A program made the position numbers and the translations under genes. From NCBI GenBank assembly GCA_022702705.1, contig CM040439.1, positions 33,234,930 to 33,298,929 of the forward strand: a stretch of DNA of 64,000 nt, read 5' to 3'. Within the stretch, counting starts at the first letter, position 1. Every line of letters begins with the position of its first letter. Positions 34,141-45,180 of the stretch are shown here, one piece after another. The notes beneath the pieces were generated by a model that made no database searches, had not been told where the DNA came from, and saw only the letters and a list, made by a program, of their open reading frames with translations. The DNA is from Papilionanthe hookeriana x Papilionanthe teres (taxonomy: Eukaryota; Streptophyta; Magnoliopsida; Asparagales; Orchidaceae).

Positions 34141-35520
34141 CATCTATCCATGTTTAATTTTGAGAAATCACTTTGTTTTGGAGAAGAAATTAATGAACAT
34201 TTTCCAGATAAAAAATTTTTCAATATTAATGAATGGCGTATTCCATGGTATGCATGCATTGTAAACTTTATTGTTAGTAACATTTTACCTTATGGTCTGA
34301 CATACCAACAAAAGAGGAAATTTTTATCTGAAGCTAAGACTTATTTTTGGGACGACCATTTTTGTATAAATAAGGGAAGGATTTAATTATTCAAAGATGT
34401 GTGCATTTTGAAGAGACTTTTGAAATTATTCAAAAATGTCATGATTCTGATTTTTGGGGACATTTAGGTGTTAATAAAACAACATATAAAATCTTACAAT
34501 TTGAACTTTGTTGGCCTACTATCTTTAGAGATGTTAATGCTTATATTAAAAATTGTAATCGGTGTCAACGTGTAGATAATATTTCTAGAAGAAATGAGAT
34601 GCCCCTTAATTATATTTTGGAAGTTGAAATATTTGATGTTTAGGGATTAGATTTAATTAGACCATTTAAACCATCTTTTGCAAATTTATATATACTGGTA
34701 GCAGTAGACTATGTGTCTAAATGGATTGAAGCTATTGCTTTACCTCGATGTGATGCTGAAAGTGTTACAAATTTCTTAAAAATAAACATATTTTGCAGAT
34801 TTGATATGTCAAGAGTTATCATAAATGATGGGGGAAGTCATTTCAAAAATGCATTAATTGAAAAATTATTGAAGAAATATCGAATCTATCATCAAATTTC
34901 TACTGCTTATTAAGCAGTTTGGCTGAAGTTTCCAATCGAGAAATCAAGAGAATTCTGGAAAAATCTATTAATCCAACAAAAATAGATTGGTCAGTCAAAC
35001 TTGATTTTGCTTTATGAGCTTATAGGACTGCATACAAAACTCTTATAGGAATGTCGCCATTCAGGTTAATATATGGGAAAGCTTATCACTTACCAGTAAA
35101 ACTTGAGCATAAAGCTTATTGGGCTATTAAAAAATTTAATTATAATTTGAAGATGCTGGTAAAAAAAGATTATTGCAATTAAATGAGTTGGAAGAGATAA
35201 GGAATGAGTCTTATGAAAATGCTAAGATATAAAAAGATAAGATGAAAAAATGACATGATTGAAAGATTTTTATTAAAAATTTTGAGCTAGAATAATAAGT
35301 TTTGCTTGATAATGAAAGATTGAGGTTATTTTTAGGCAAACCTAAGTCCAAGTGGATGGGCCCATTTATTGTGGTAAAAGTTTATCCCTATGGAGCGGTG
35401 GCTATTAAGGATCCTAAAACCCTGAAAATTTTCAAAGTGAATGGTCTTAGGCTGAAACCCTATTTCTTAGGGGATCAAACTAAAGTGAATAATATTTTGA
35501 TGTTGGGTCACCCAGAATAG
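34141..35520 (+). pseudogene. E3 integrase
   Basis: 34150-34386 is the pre-integrase region (RIPWYACIVNFIVSNILP). The zinc-binding part follows in 34401-34643: CHDSDFWGHLGVNKTTYKI and CNRCQRVDN. The core has VAVDYVSKWIEAIALP (first Asp), VIINDGGSHFKN (second Asp) and, after a frameshift, an [15 protein letters not shown] stretch with the Glu at about 34930-34960. The C-terminal part 35302-35520 has LGKPKSKWMGPFIVVKVYP and VNGLRLKPYFLG. It is broken by several stops. Confidence 0.88.
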
Positions 35521-36299
35521 CACTACGTACGTCGGGCTGACGACGTAAAACTAAATGCTCTTTGGGAGGCAACCCATAGTTATCAGTGTGCTTATGTTTT
35601 GATTGTCATTGTTGTGTTTTTTTTAGAGAATTGTGGTAGTATTTTGAATTTTTGGTGATAATTTTAAGGCTTGAAATGATGTCTTAGACATGTAAGAATG
35701 ATTTTTTGGACGTTAAGCTGACCTATGCTTAACTAAGCATTGGCACCTAAACGCCCAAAATTGGCGCTTAAGCACAGAAGAATTAAACGTGGGAAAGTGT
35801 CCTTGAACGTTATTTGGTGGTTTTTAAACATGAGAAGTGAGTATAGCCTCTACGATCTATAAATATCATGGAAATGAAGAGGGAAGTTGCCCCTTTCAAA
35901 ATTTATATTCTTAAGTGTAAGAAAGTAAGATTAGAGTTGTTTAAAGAGAATTAAGTTACCAAAGATGTCTTCTTGAGAGAATGTATTGAAGAAGAAGGAG
36001 GAAGCAGTCAAGAAGAAGTTTCTAAGTCAAAATGCGCATCCCTATAAGTGAAGACTTCTTAGTGGATTCAAGATAAATTCATTGAATTTCATTTTTTCAA
36101 TGTTAGAGCTTCTATTTATTGTAAAAAAAAATTTTTTCACCATGGATTTTGAGTTCATTATGGAAAATTTGAAATTTTACTATTCATGGTAAAAAATTTG
36201 ATGAAAATTGATGGTTTTTACATGGAAGAGTGAGTTTAAGCTTTTAGAAGTTAGATCTAATGAGTTAGAGTTGATTTTAGAATTTATTGTGATTTTTTT
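35521..36299 (+). promoter_or_regulatory. E3 spacer after pol with promoter-like module
   Basis: It begins with the polyprotein tail RADDVKLNALWEATHSYQ (35532-35590), conserved in E1 and E2. At 35725-35780 there are GGCGCTTAAGC-type words like those in the E3 LTR (39064-39130), and a TATA-like CTATAAATATC lies at about 35857-35868. In the E3 LTR the GC words precede TATAAAA in the same order. A promoter for the downstream ORF is an inference. 35880-36299 shows nothing recognisable. Confidence 0.35.
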
Positions 36300-37470
36300 T
36301 TTTGTAATTTTTAGAATGACACCAAGAATGAAAAGAAGGGGAAGTCTACATTTAATTCAAACAAATTTGTGAGTTATAAGGCTCAGGATCGTTATTCTGA
36401 AGCACTTCAATCGAGGAAGTTGATTCTTGTGTGATGTTTTAAAAATCCAGATAGAGAAGTGGAAGATCAAATCATTCACCGACAGTGTGATCGATTTTGC
36501 TGTTTCTCTGATGTTGCAGTGATCTCCATAGTTAGGAGGTTTTATGCAAATCTCCTTGAATCTGAAGACGATCTAGTGATGGTGAGAGGGAAGATAGTAG
36601 CATTTACACCCAAGGTAATCAATTCATTTTACCAACTACCTACAAATACGTTGTGTTTTTATTCTAATTACAATTCTATCGAGAAGGAGTTAGATGAGAT
36701 TATATCTTCGTTAACTACTAGAAGAGGTCTCTGGAAAATTACCAGTGGTAGAAGAGTAAACTTTTCTACATCGAAGATGGGTGCCACAGTGAAAGCATGA
36801 CATTATTTTATTTCTGCTCGTTTACTCCCCTAATTATCTTAGAAAAGTAACCAGAGAGAGGGCTACACTGAACTACTACCTACAGCAGTGCAAGTCGATC
36901 AATATTGGGTCTCTCATTTATCAGGTTATTACTAGTTCTGCCAGAGCCGCTACTACTGTAGGTTTTGGATTCCCTTCCTTAATCTTTTCTTTATATGAGC
37001 AAGTTGATGTTAATTTTGATAGTTGGGAGGAGATTCTTCAACCTCTGAAGCCCATTACTAGTGTGAACGTGAAGACCTATTATGAACATTTAATTTTTGG
37101 CCGGAGAAGAGGATTTTTTAGAAGTTATGGTGCTTCTCACAAGCTTTTACATCTAGAGCTTCCACATCTCATGGTAGATCCAGTCCTAATTCACAATCTA
37201 AAATGTTGCAGACTATGATGGATAACATTGATTATGCTATGGATAATGTTTCAAATCTTGACAACTATGTTGATCATATTGATTTCTATTTAGGGAGACA
37301 TAGTGATTATGAGGAGAAGTACAACACTTGTATGGAGAAGTTTGTTAGAGGTGATCAGAGTGTGGTATTCCAAATTATCCATGGTATACTCAGTTTGATT
37401 CTGCTAGTTTTTGGAAGGATGATGATGAAGAAGAAGATGATGATGAAGAGATGGATGAGTAGGGATTGAG
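36300..37470 (+). pseudogene. E3 ORF in env position (plant transposon protein-like domain)
   Basis: After pol, a broken frame with RRFYANLLESEDDLVMVRGK and INSFYQLP (36459-36800), then FISARLLP and a GSLIYQVI-like stretch (36790-36950). It ends in an acidic/Lys-Met-rich tail (37203-37469). The RFYANL...VRGK...INxFYxLP pattern is the domain called putative plant transposon protein, which sits after pol in Athila-type elements. I see no convincing signal peptide or membrane span, so an envelope role is not supported. Confidence 0.6.
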
Positions 37471-38888
37471 TTATGTTATGTTTTATTTGAGTTGTTAGTT
37501 GTGTTGATGTTTGGACTACTTTTGTGTTATTATTTGTGGTGGTAGTGAACATTGTTATTATTGTTTGTTGTAATGTGTAATTGTGATGATGATGTGGTAG
37601 TATGTATTTGAACTATTTTATTTTAAATGTGTTTTGTTGGTTTTATTGAATTTATTCCTGCTACTTTATGAAGTTTAGATAGAGCTAACCTTCATTTAAA
37701 TCGATGTTTAAATTTCAATTTACTACCATGAACTTTCTATTGTTATTGTCATATTATGTTAATTTGTTTGATTTGCTTTTATATTAGCCTCCACTACGTA
37801 GTCTTTTGAATCTCTTAATTGATAAAATCAAAATTAACTGTGATTATTTTTACTCCTGTTTTTAATTTTTTGTACCCGCATAATTAGGATATGAAAATTC
37901 CTATAAGCATAATGTTATAATTTTTCATTCCTGTCTTTATATATTATATGTTAAAATGATTAATCTTTGTAAAAATTTAAGTGGGGAGGGGGGATGAAAA
38001 ATCAATTTTCAAAACGTAATGTTATTTTTTCTCAAGAATGTTACAAATAAAATTGATTTTTGATTTTAAAAATGATTATGTTTATGAAGTTATGTTAGAG
38101 TAATAAAATTTTGAATATAGAAATGTGTAAGAAAATTTGGTAAAAAATCTATAGTGATGAAGAAAAATTTCATGTTAAAAATTTTCTTAGTAAAGAGATG
38201 TTAAATATGATGTAACTATCTTTAGTAAGAGATATTGAATTTTTTAAAAATATAGAATGATTGGACTTTTTTTTTCAATACTTAAATTTCTTTTATTAAA
38301 AGTAGTTTTCAGAATTATTATTAAATTTTTAGGTGAAGGATATATTAGACCTTTGCTTTAGGAAAGAAATAGTGGAATTCAAAATCATTATAGGCCTATC
38401 TTGATATAGTAATCATTGCCAGAAAAAAAAGAAAAGAAAAGTAAAAAAAACTAAAGTATAGTAGGTGAAAGAAATGGGAGGAGAAGCTTGAGGATTAGTG
38501 CCTAATCAAAAATTGGTTCCACAATTGATCTTTTGAATACACAAGATTTGAGAAACTCATAAGCTTAAGGATAAAATATAATGAGTATAATTATTTTTAA
38601 TGAAAATTTTAAAGTAGAGAAGATAGAATGCCTAAAATCTATATTTAGAAAATTTATAAGTATTTTTGAATTAGATTGAAGCTCATATTTTCATAGTTTT
38701 TCACTTTAGAAAATTTCTAAACTTTAAATTTGTCTCATTCACAAAAGTTTTTTCTAAATTGGAATACCATTTCTAGAACAAAATTTTAGAATCTCCTAAA
38801 GAAACTCATGCACATAATTTTCTTTTTTTGGTTTTGAAAAATTATAATGTCACATGAGAACAAGTAACATTTCAAGTTTGGGGGAATT
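37471..38888 (+). other. E3 3' untranslated region with polypurine tract
   Basis: AT-rich and noncoding. A G-run AGTGGGGAGGGGGG occurs at 37980-37993. The polypurine tract CAAGTTTGGGGGAATT at 38873-38888 is directly followed by the LTR. It matches the TAAGTTTGGGGG tract of E1 and E2. Confidence 0.7.
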
Positions 38889-39138
38889 TAATATACCTAA
38901 AATTTATAATATTTTTATGCACATTTTTATACCTATGTTTGATAATATTGCACTTGAATGGAAGGTATTTGTGTGTTTTTATTTCAGGAAACTTAAATGG
39001 ACTTAATATATTAAAAAGGATCAAATTTGGAGCAAAAATAAAGAAGGTTTTAAAATGAACTGGGGCGCTTAAGCGCTAGCAGACAGAGAAGGCAGCGCCT
39101 AAGAGCCAAAATCGAGCGCTTAAGCGCCAGGTCGTTAC
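38889..39138 (+). mobile_element. E3 3' LTR, left part (split by E1)
   Basis: Begins TAATATACCTAAAAT, aligned with the TGACACTCCTAAAAT start of the E1 LTR (the first G is lost). It contains GGGGCGCTTAAGCGC and GAGCGCTTAAGCGCC near 39062-39130. It is interrupted at 39138 and continues at 57637. Confidence 0.75.
39134..39138. repeat. Target site duplication of E1, left copy (GTTAC)
   Basis: GTTAC directly before the LTR start TGACCC. The identical GTTAC follows the far LTR end at 57637-57641. Confidence 0.9.
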
Positions 39139-41129
39139 TGACCCGACCCGCAATTATGCAGTAAATTAACTTCCAAAAGATGACAAAAAACTTGACCCGA
39201 TTTATAAATAGCGGCTAGTGTGCAAAATATTAAATGATATAAAAATTAGAAAATATTTTACACACTAGGGGTACTATGCAAGTATACGTATCGTTTCAAG
39301 TAATATAGAGTTTTCTTTAAAAACCCCAGTATCGATCCCACGAGGAAGTGAATTAAGAGGTCTTTAGTCAAATTCTAGTCTACTACTAATAGTCCTTAGT
39401 TTGGAATGTCAATTAAAATTATGTTTTATCTTGAAACTAATCCTAAATGCAAGTGTTAAATGTAAAGATATTAACTATAACTAAGTGCAAATAATAATTC
39501 TAAAGATAACCCTTTTTTTATGAGTTGGTTTGGAGAATTTTGAGATATTAAAAACTACTATTCTTATGTAATGAAATAAATAATGTATAGGAATGAGATG
39601 CATTTAATATTGTATGTGTCAAATCGGAGCAATCCTACTCTTTACCCTTTGGTGCAGACATAAAGAACATTGACTAATCCTATGCTTGGTTACCGAATGC
39701 TACGGCTAAGTCGGGAGAATACTGGCTCTCACTTTGGAGCTCCCACGTTCCCCTCGCCTAAGGGCTAACATCTACACTTCAGCACCCAAACAATAGGACC
39801 TAATTGATGATTTTAGCCTGTCACACTAAAATCTCCAATTCTACGCCCGACTAATATTATTTCCCTATTTATTTGCACTCAACTCCCATGAACTTCACCA
39901 TCCATGAAATTTGAATTTGGTTCCACTTTGTTGAGAATTACATATGCCCTTTCGGGACTTAACGCAATTACAACGAATTTTAACACTAAAATGGGCCCTT
40001 ATTGCAATGTAAATGAAGTGCAAGTAAAAACCATCGCATTTATAATTAAATTTACTTCTATCATGCATCACAAAATCCTAAACATGATTTCTACTCATTA
40101 CAAAAGAAAAGTAAAATGAAAATAATGACATAATTTCTCATGCCACTATTTCTAAAGAAGAAGAAAGAGTAAGAGAGATGCGTCACAAAGCACAAATAAA
40201 ACACAACAGAATCTTCATTTAACCAAAGCAAATCCACTAGATAAATGTTTAAGAAATCATAAGATAATGAAGAATAATACTTAGCTTTTTCTCTTGGAAA
40301 GAAAGATGAAGATCTCTCCAATAAAGTCTCTCGGTGATCCATGCAATGCTAGAACATCTCCTTACAAATTCTCTCAAAATCTCATCTCCAATCTCTCCAA
40401 AAGGGTAGAAATCTACATTTCTACTCTTAATCTAAGAATCCTAAACATCTCTTAAAGTTTTTCTCCACTTTTTTTCCTATTTTTCTAACCTATATTCACC
40501 ATTTTAAAGAGTATGGACAAATTTCTAAGAGTTCCCTGAAGCACCCCTTCGAAAAAGTGTCCAAATACGTCGAATTTAGGTAAAAAACCGCCAAAAGTCG
40601 GTCCAGAACCTTCCGGGCGCCGTCGGCGGGTTCGAGCTCGCTGTCGGTGAGCTTTTCGGGCACTTTTCGGTGTTTTCTGGAAAATCTCACCGTCGGCGAG
40701 ATCGTGGCCACCGTCGATGAGATCGTGGCCACTGTCGGCAAGCAGGCTCTGTGCAGCTCCACCGTTTTGCTCTGTTTGGCTCCGTTTTAGCTCCGATTCG
40801 CCCCGTTTCAGTTGCATTGCGTTCGTAACAGATAGCACTACAAAATAAGCATAAAAACAACATTTATTTAAAGTGTAATCTCATTCAAAAATATGCAAGA
40901 AGTGTAAAGGAGATTAAGCATCAAAAGACTTATCGAAAGGTGTCCGGGCGAAATTTCATTTCTTGCTCGTTTTTGCTCCAAATTGCACCGTTTTTGTTTC
41001 CTTTTGCTCCAATCACCATTTCTTGTACTTAAAACCAAAAAACATAAAAAATACCTTCCTTTAAAGTGTAATATAATTAAAAATGAGTAAATGATATTAA
41101 AAAAAAACTTATATATTTTAGGAGTGTCA
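39139..41129 (-). mobile_element. E1 3' LTR
   Basis: One of four related LTRs of about 1.95 kb (the others are 45181-47110, 52382-54353 and 55666-57636). It starts TGACCCGACCCGC and ends GTGTCA. It contains the conserved words ACGCAAGTATACGTATCG (here with one change) and CCCAGTATCGATCCCACGAGG, plus a GC-rich TCGGCGAG-rich block at 40610-40760. The polypurine tract to its right makes it the 3' LTR. No gene is inside. Confidence 0.92.
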
Positions 41130-43114
41130 AAATCCCCCAAACTTAAATGTTACTTGTCCTCAAGTAACCCTTTTACTGCATAAAAATATAACTCAAGACA
41201 ATGTACTTTTCACCTGTAAGACACTAAAATTTTTCATTTAAAAGAATATATTGGTTAGATTTTTAGAAAGAAATTCAGTAACTCAGGTTAACGCTACAGG
41301 TATAAGAATATTCAGCAATCAAGTCAAAGGGTTCTAGTCTTCTATTTATTTCAAGATAAACCATAATTTGTCACATTAAGTGTGCCTTGAAAGATTATGT
41401 GAAAAAGGAGTTCATGCAAACTTCATTAGAATGTAGGTCAATACTTTAAATATAAATTCAGAAATGAAATCAAGTTTTCCCTTTAGAGTGACTCAAGTGA
41501 AGCCAATTTTTCTTTCCTTTTTTTTCTTTTCTTTCGGGATAATTTTCAATCCCCTTTTTTCACGCTCTTTTCTTTTTCTCTTTTTTTTCTTCTTTTTTTT
41601 CTCTTTTTTTATGAGGATTACTATATCTGGAGAGCCTGTAATAATTTTGAACTTCACTCTCCTCTTTCTAAAGTTCAAACTTGAAACACATCCTTAGTTT
41701 ATAATTAGGTATGAGCTTTATTATTCATCATAAAGTCACAATCTCTTCTTAACACACAATACTTTAAGTCACTTAACATTTCAAAAATAAAGTTTTCTTT
41801 ACTTTAAATAGTTAACTATAATCAAATTCTTTCATACCAAATATCTTACCCTTATAAAATTAACTTTTATTACTAAAACTTTCATCCAATTCTTCCATAA
41901 TATTCAACTAAAATAAAAAGTTTTAGTTATCTCAAGCGAGGTTCAACTGCCAGAAGTTATGCTAATAATTTTTGAAAATATAATAATTGAGAACAAATAA
42001 GAGTTAATATTTTTCTTCCCCCCAAACTTAAATTTCAAAAATATTTTGCAATTAATTCCATACAATATAGGAGGAAGAAAAAGTAAATGTTGAATCTACT
42101 TACTACTACAACATCCTATCAAATTCATATACATCCATAATCAGGATAGAATGACTGTAGGAAAATGTAAATCTAGCCTAAAACATGCTTGTAATAAAAT
42201 TACACTAAAAGGAAGTATTTTCACTTTAAAATTTTACTTTTCTTCCTACCCCCAAACTTAATTTTTAACATATATAGCATTCAGTACAGAAAATATAAGC
42301 AGGAAGAAAACAATTTAGAAATTCTATCTACCACAAATGTCTATCAAAATCATTTACAAGTATTCATTAGGATAGAACAATATGCAGCAAAAAGTGAATC
42401 TAAACTAATCATGCCAGAATGAAATAACTAAACCAAAGTCTAACTAGCATAGCAGGTATCAGTAAGGGAATATAAAAATGTTCTTCAATACCTAAATAAA
42501 GTTGTAACACAAACATAAACACACATATGATAAATGAGGTTAATTCATCCTTTAACTCAACCAATCTTACTATGTTACCTTCAATTTCTAACGGAATCAC
42601 TACACTAGTAAATTAGGTACTTTAAAATGATTTTATCTATTATCCTTGATAAATTGGTTTCGGACACCAATCTCAAGCATCATCAAATCCCTTTAATTAA
42701 GCACTATTAACAGTTACATATTGTAGTGTAAGATCATTCTAATGTTATTCATCAAATAGGTTCACGACTCCTACCAAATGAAAACAAAGTTAGAGAAAGG
42801 ATGTAACAAATTGAGATGAAGCTTTCATTGTTCAAATTCATGATATCTCTTGTAAAACTCAAGTCTAAGTAAGACCCGAGCCATAGTGAACTCTTAAATC
42901 CAACTACTACAAGAGAACATATAAGTCTAACCATAATAAGAAGTTAAGGAATCACCTCCCTCATGACACACAAAGATCAAATCAAACTACTAATAATCCA
43001 AACATCTACCAATCATCAATCAAACTGATTAATCCATAATGACACATAAACATCAATTCAATCCACTCTAATGCAAACACCGTACAACACTAACAATCAT
43101 GACTCTCAAGTATA
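41130..43114 (-). other. E1 3' untranslated region with three polypurine tracts
   Basis: The polypurine tract (minus TAAGTTTGGGGG) at 41134-41145 abuts the LTR. Two more copies lie at 42018-42030 and 42249-42260, each next to a pyrimidine run TTTTTCTTCC on the plus strand. A T-rich low-complexity stretch at 41510-41615 gives a spurious Lys/Glu ORF. No domain is seen; the region is conserved with E2 (47111-49013). Confidence 0.75.
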
Positions 43115-44053
43115 CTAAATTAAAGCACACTGATAACTATGGGTTGCCTCCCATAAAGTGCTTGGTTTAACGTCGTTAGCCCGACAAATGATTCCACCAG
43201 GATCAAAATTCCAATTAAGTAATCCTCGATCAATTGCCCAATCATTTTCTGATCCAGGGATTCCTATAAAATCTTCAAAATTTAATTTTTCATTTAGCTT
43301 TTCATTTTCAGTTTGATTTATATCATAATTCCTCATATTTATTTCTAGATCCAATATTCTTCTATTGATTTTTTCAATCCGTATATTAATATCATCCTTG
43401 AAATTTATAAGAAATGGATCTTTATAAGATACTTCAATATCTCCCAAATTTTGGATTAGATTCTCTCTAGATAATTCAAATTCTGGATCAAATTCTTCTA
43501 TGTCAATCTTATGATTCAAGTTATCTTCCAATTCTTCCCCTTTATAATTATTAAATGATTGAGGATCTATCTTAGTTGAGGAAATAGGTTTTTCTAATTC
43601 CCTAGGAATTTCTTCCGATGGTCTTCCATTATCCTTATCTTCTTTTCTCAACTCAAAGTTCTTTTGAAATTTATCCTCAAATTCTCTTCCAAGTCATAGT
43701 TCAATAATTTTATTTTGTTTATCATTTAATTCAGGTTTTTCTTGTGATTGAGTCGTATCTAAAGATATAAAGACTGGTTGTGTATATGAATTCCCTAAAT
43801 AGATAGGCTTTAAAATTGTATGGGGTACATCCATCTTATGTTCATGTGATTTTTCAACAGATGGAATTAAAAGATTACTATTTTTGGTAGCTTCCATTAT
43901 TTCACACCTCTCCTGAACATACATACAATCTTCTTTAAATAACCTTTTCAACTCATCATGAAAATCCATTTCAATCTCATCTGCTAACTTACTCTCAAAA
44001 CTTTCTTGGAAATGGTCTTTACTTAGATAATCAATTTCATCTATCCAAAACAT
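43115..44053 (-). pseudogene. E1 post-protease polyprotein segment (no RT/IN)
   Basis: A 313-codon frame interrupted by a single TGA near 43695 where E2 has an Arg codon. It starts with EIDYLSKDHFQESFESKL and includes VPHTILKPIYLGNS, like the protease-RT linker of Athila. It then passes into an acidic part (YKGEELEDNLNHKIDIEEFD, SYKDPFLINFKDDI) that I do not recognise. The end, RANDVKPSTLWEATHSYQ, is the tail that follows integrase in E3. RT, RNase H and integrase are absent between linker and tail. The same arrangement occurs in E2. Confidence 0.75.
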
Positions 44054-45175
44054 TCATCTTCTTTTCTCTCAACTGGATATTTCATAGTATTTAATACATC
44101 AAAAGTAACTTCATGGTCATTAATATTCATAGTCAACTTTCCTTTTTACACATCGATCATAGCTTGTCCAGTAACAAGGAAATGTCTCCCTAAAATAATT
44201 GGAATTTCTTTATCTTCCTCCATATCTAATACAATAAAGTCCAAAGGAAAGATAAATTTATCCACTTTAACAAGCACATCTTATATAACTCCTTTTGGAT
44301 AAATGATAGATCGATCAGCTAATAGAAGGGTTACAGTAGTCGGAGAAATATCGATTAAACCTAACCTTCTAAATAAAGATGGAGGCATCACATTAATGCT
44401 CACTCCTAAATCACATAAAGCTTTTCCACATAATTTTTTTCCAATTACACAAGAAATTGTAAAACTACAAGGATCTTTAAGTTTCCGAGGAAAATTTTTC
44501 TGAAGTATGGCACTGCACTCCTCACTTAGTGCAACTGTCTCGTAATCCCCAAATTTCCTTTTCTTGTTTAATATATCATTTATAAACTTTGCATAACTTA
44601 GCATCTGTTCCAAAGCTTCAGTGAAAGGAATATTTATCGTTAACTTCTTAAGTACTTTAATAAACTTTAAAATTTTTTTATCCAACTCATGCTTTCTAAG
44701 TATTTGAGGAAATGGAGGTGGTAGTTTTTCCAAATTGATTTTGGTTGGAGATATTAATTTTTCCAGATCCTTAGAAACATGTTCTTTAGGTCTTTTAGTT
44801 TCCGTTGTTTCTCTCACAACATCTTTCTCTTTTCTAACCACATCCTCTATATCTCTTCCAATTTTTAATTGGACAACTTCTATTTGTTCATTTGTGTTCT
44901 CTTTAGGATTGATCTCATTGTTGCTAGGAAGTGTTCCTTGGTGCCTATTGCTAAGTGAATTAGCAATTTGTCCCAGTTGATTCTCTATGTTTCTAATCGC
45001 ATCATTTTGAATTTGCAACTGGTTTCCCATTTGCAATACCACTTCTTCCATAGACATTTTTTATCCTTAAATTATTGATCATTGTTAGAGTCTGGTGGAT
45101 ATGAAGTTCTATAGTTTGTGTTCCCCTGATTATTCCAACTTTCATTATGATTTGCATGATTATTTTCCCATTTTA
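44054..45175 (-). pseudogene. E1 gag C-terminus and protease
   Basis: The frame 44281-45057 starts with EEVVLQMGNQLQIQNDAI (end of gag) and contains RKFGDYETVALSEECSAI and GKALCDLGVSINVMP, the D-L-G protease site. After a stop at 44281 the frame continues DVLVKVDK and [15 protein letters not shown] with another stop. The upstream part of gag is separated by the E2 insertion and lies at 54359-55500. Confidence 0.82.
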
Positions 45176-45180
45176 GGTTT
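45176..45180. repeat. Target site duplication of E2, left copy (GGTTT)
   Basis: GGTTT precedes TGACCC at 45181. The identical GGTTT follows the other LTR end at 54354-54358. Joining the flanks restores the gag reading of E1 at this place. Confidence 0.9.

Noticed and set aside
36459..37470. True envelope protein in E3
   Set aside because: The recognisable part resembles the plant transposon protein domain; no signal peptide or membrane span could be made out.
41493..41697. ORFs rich in Lys/Glu or Phe/Ser in the E1 3' region
   Set aside because: They come from a T-rich low-complexity tract.
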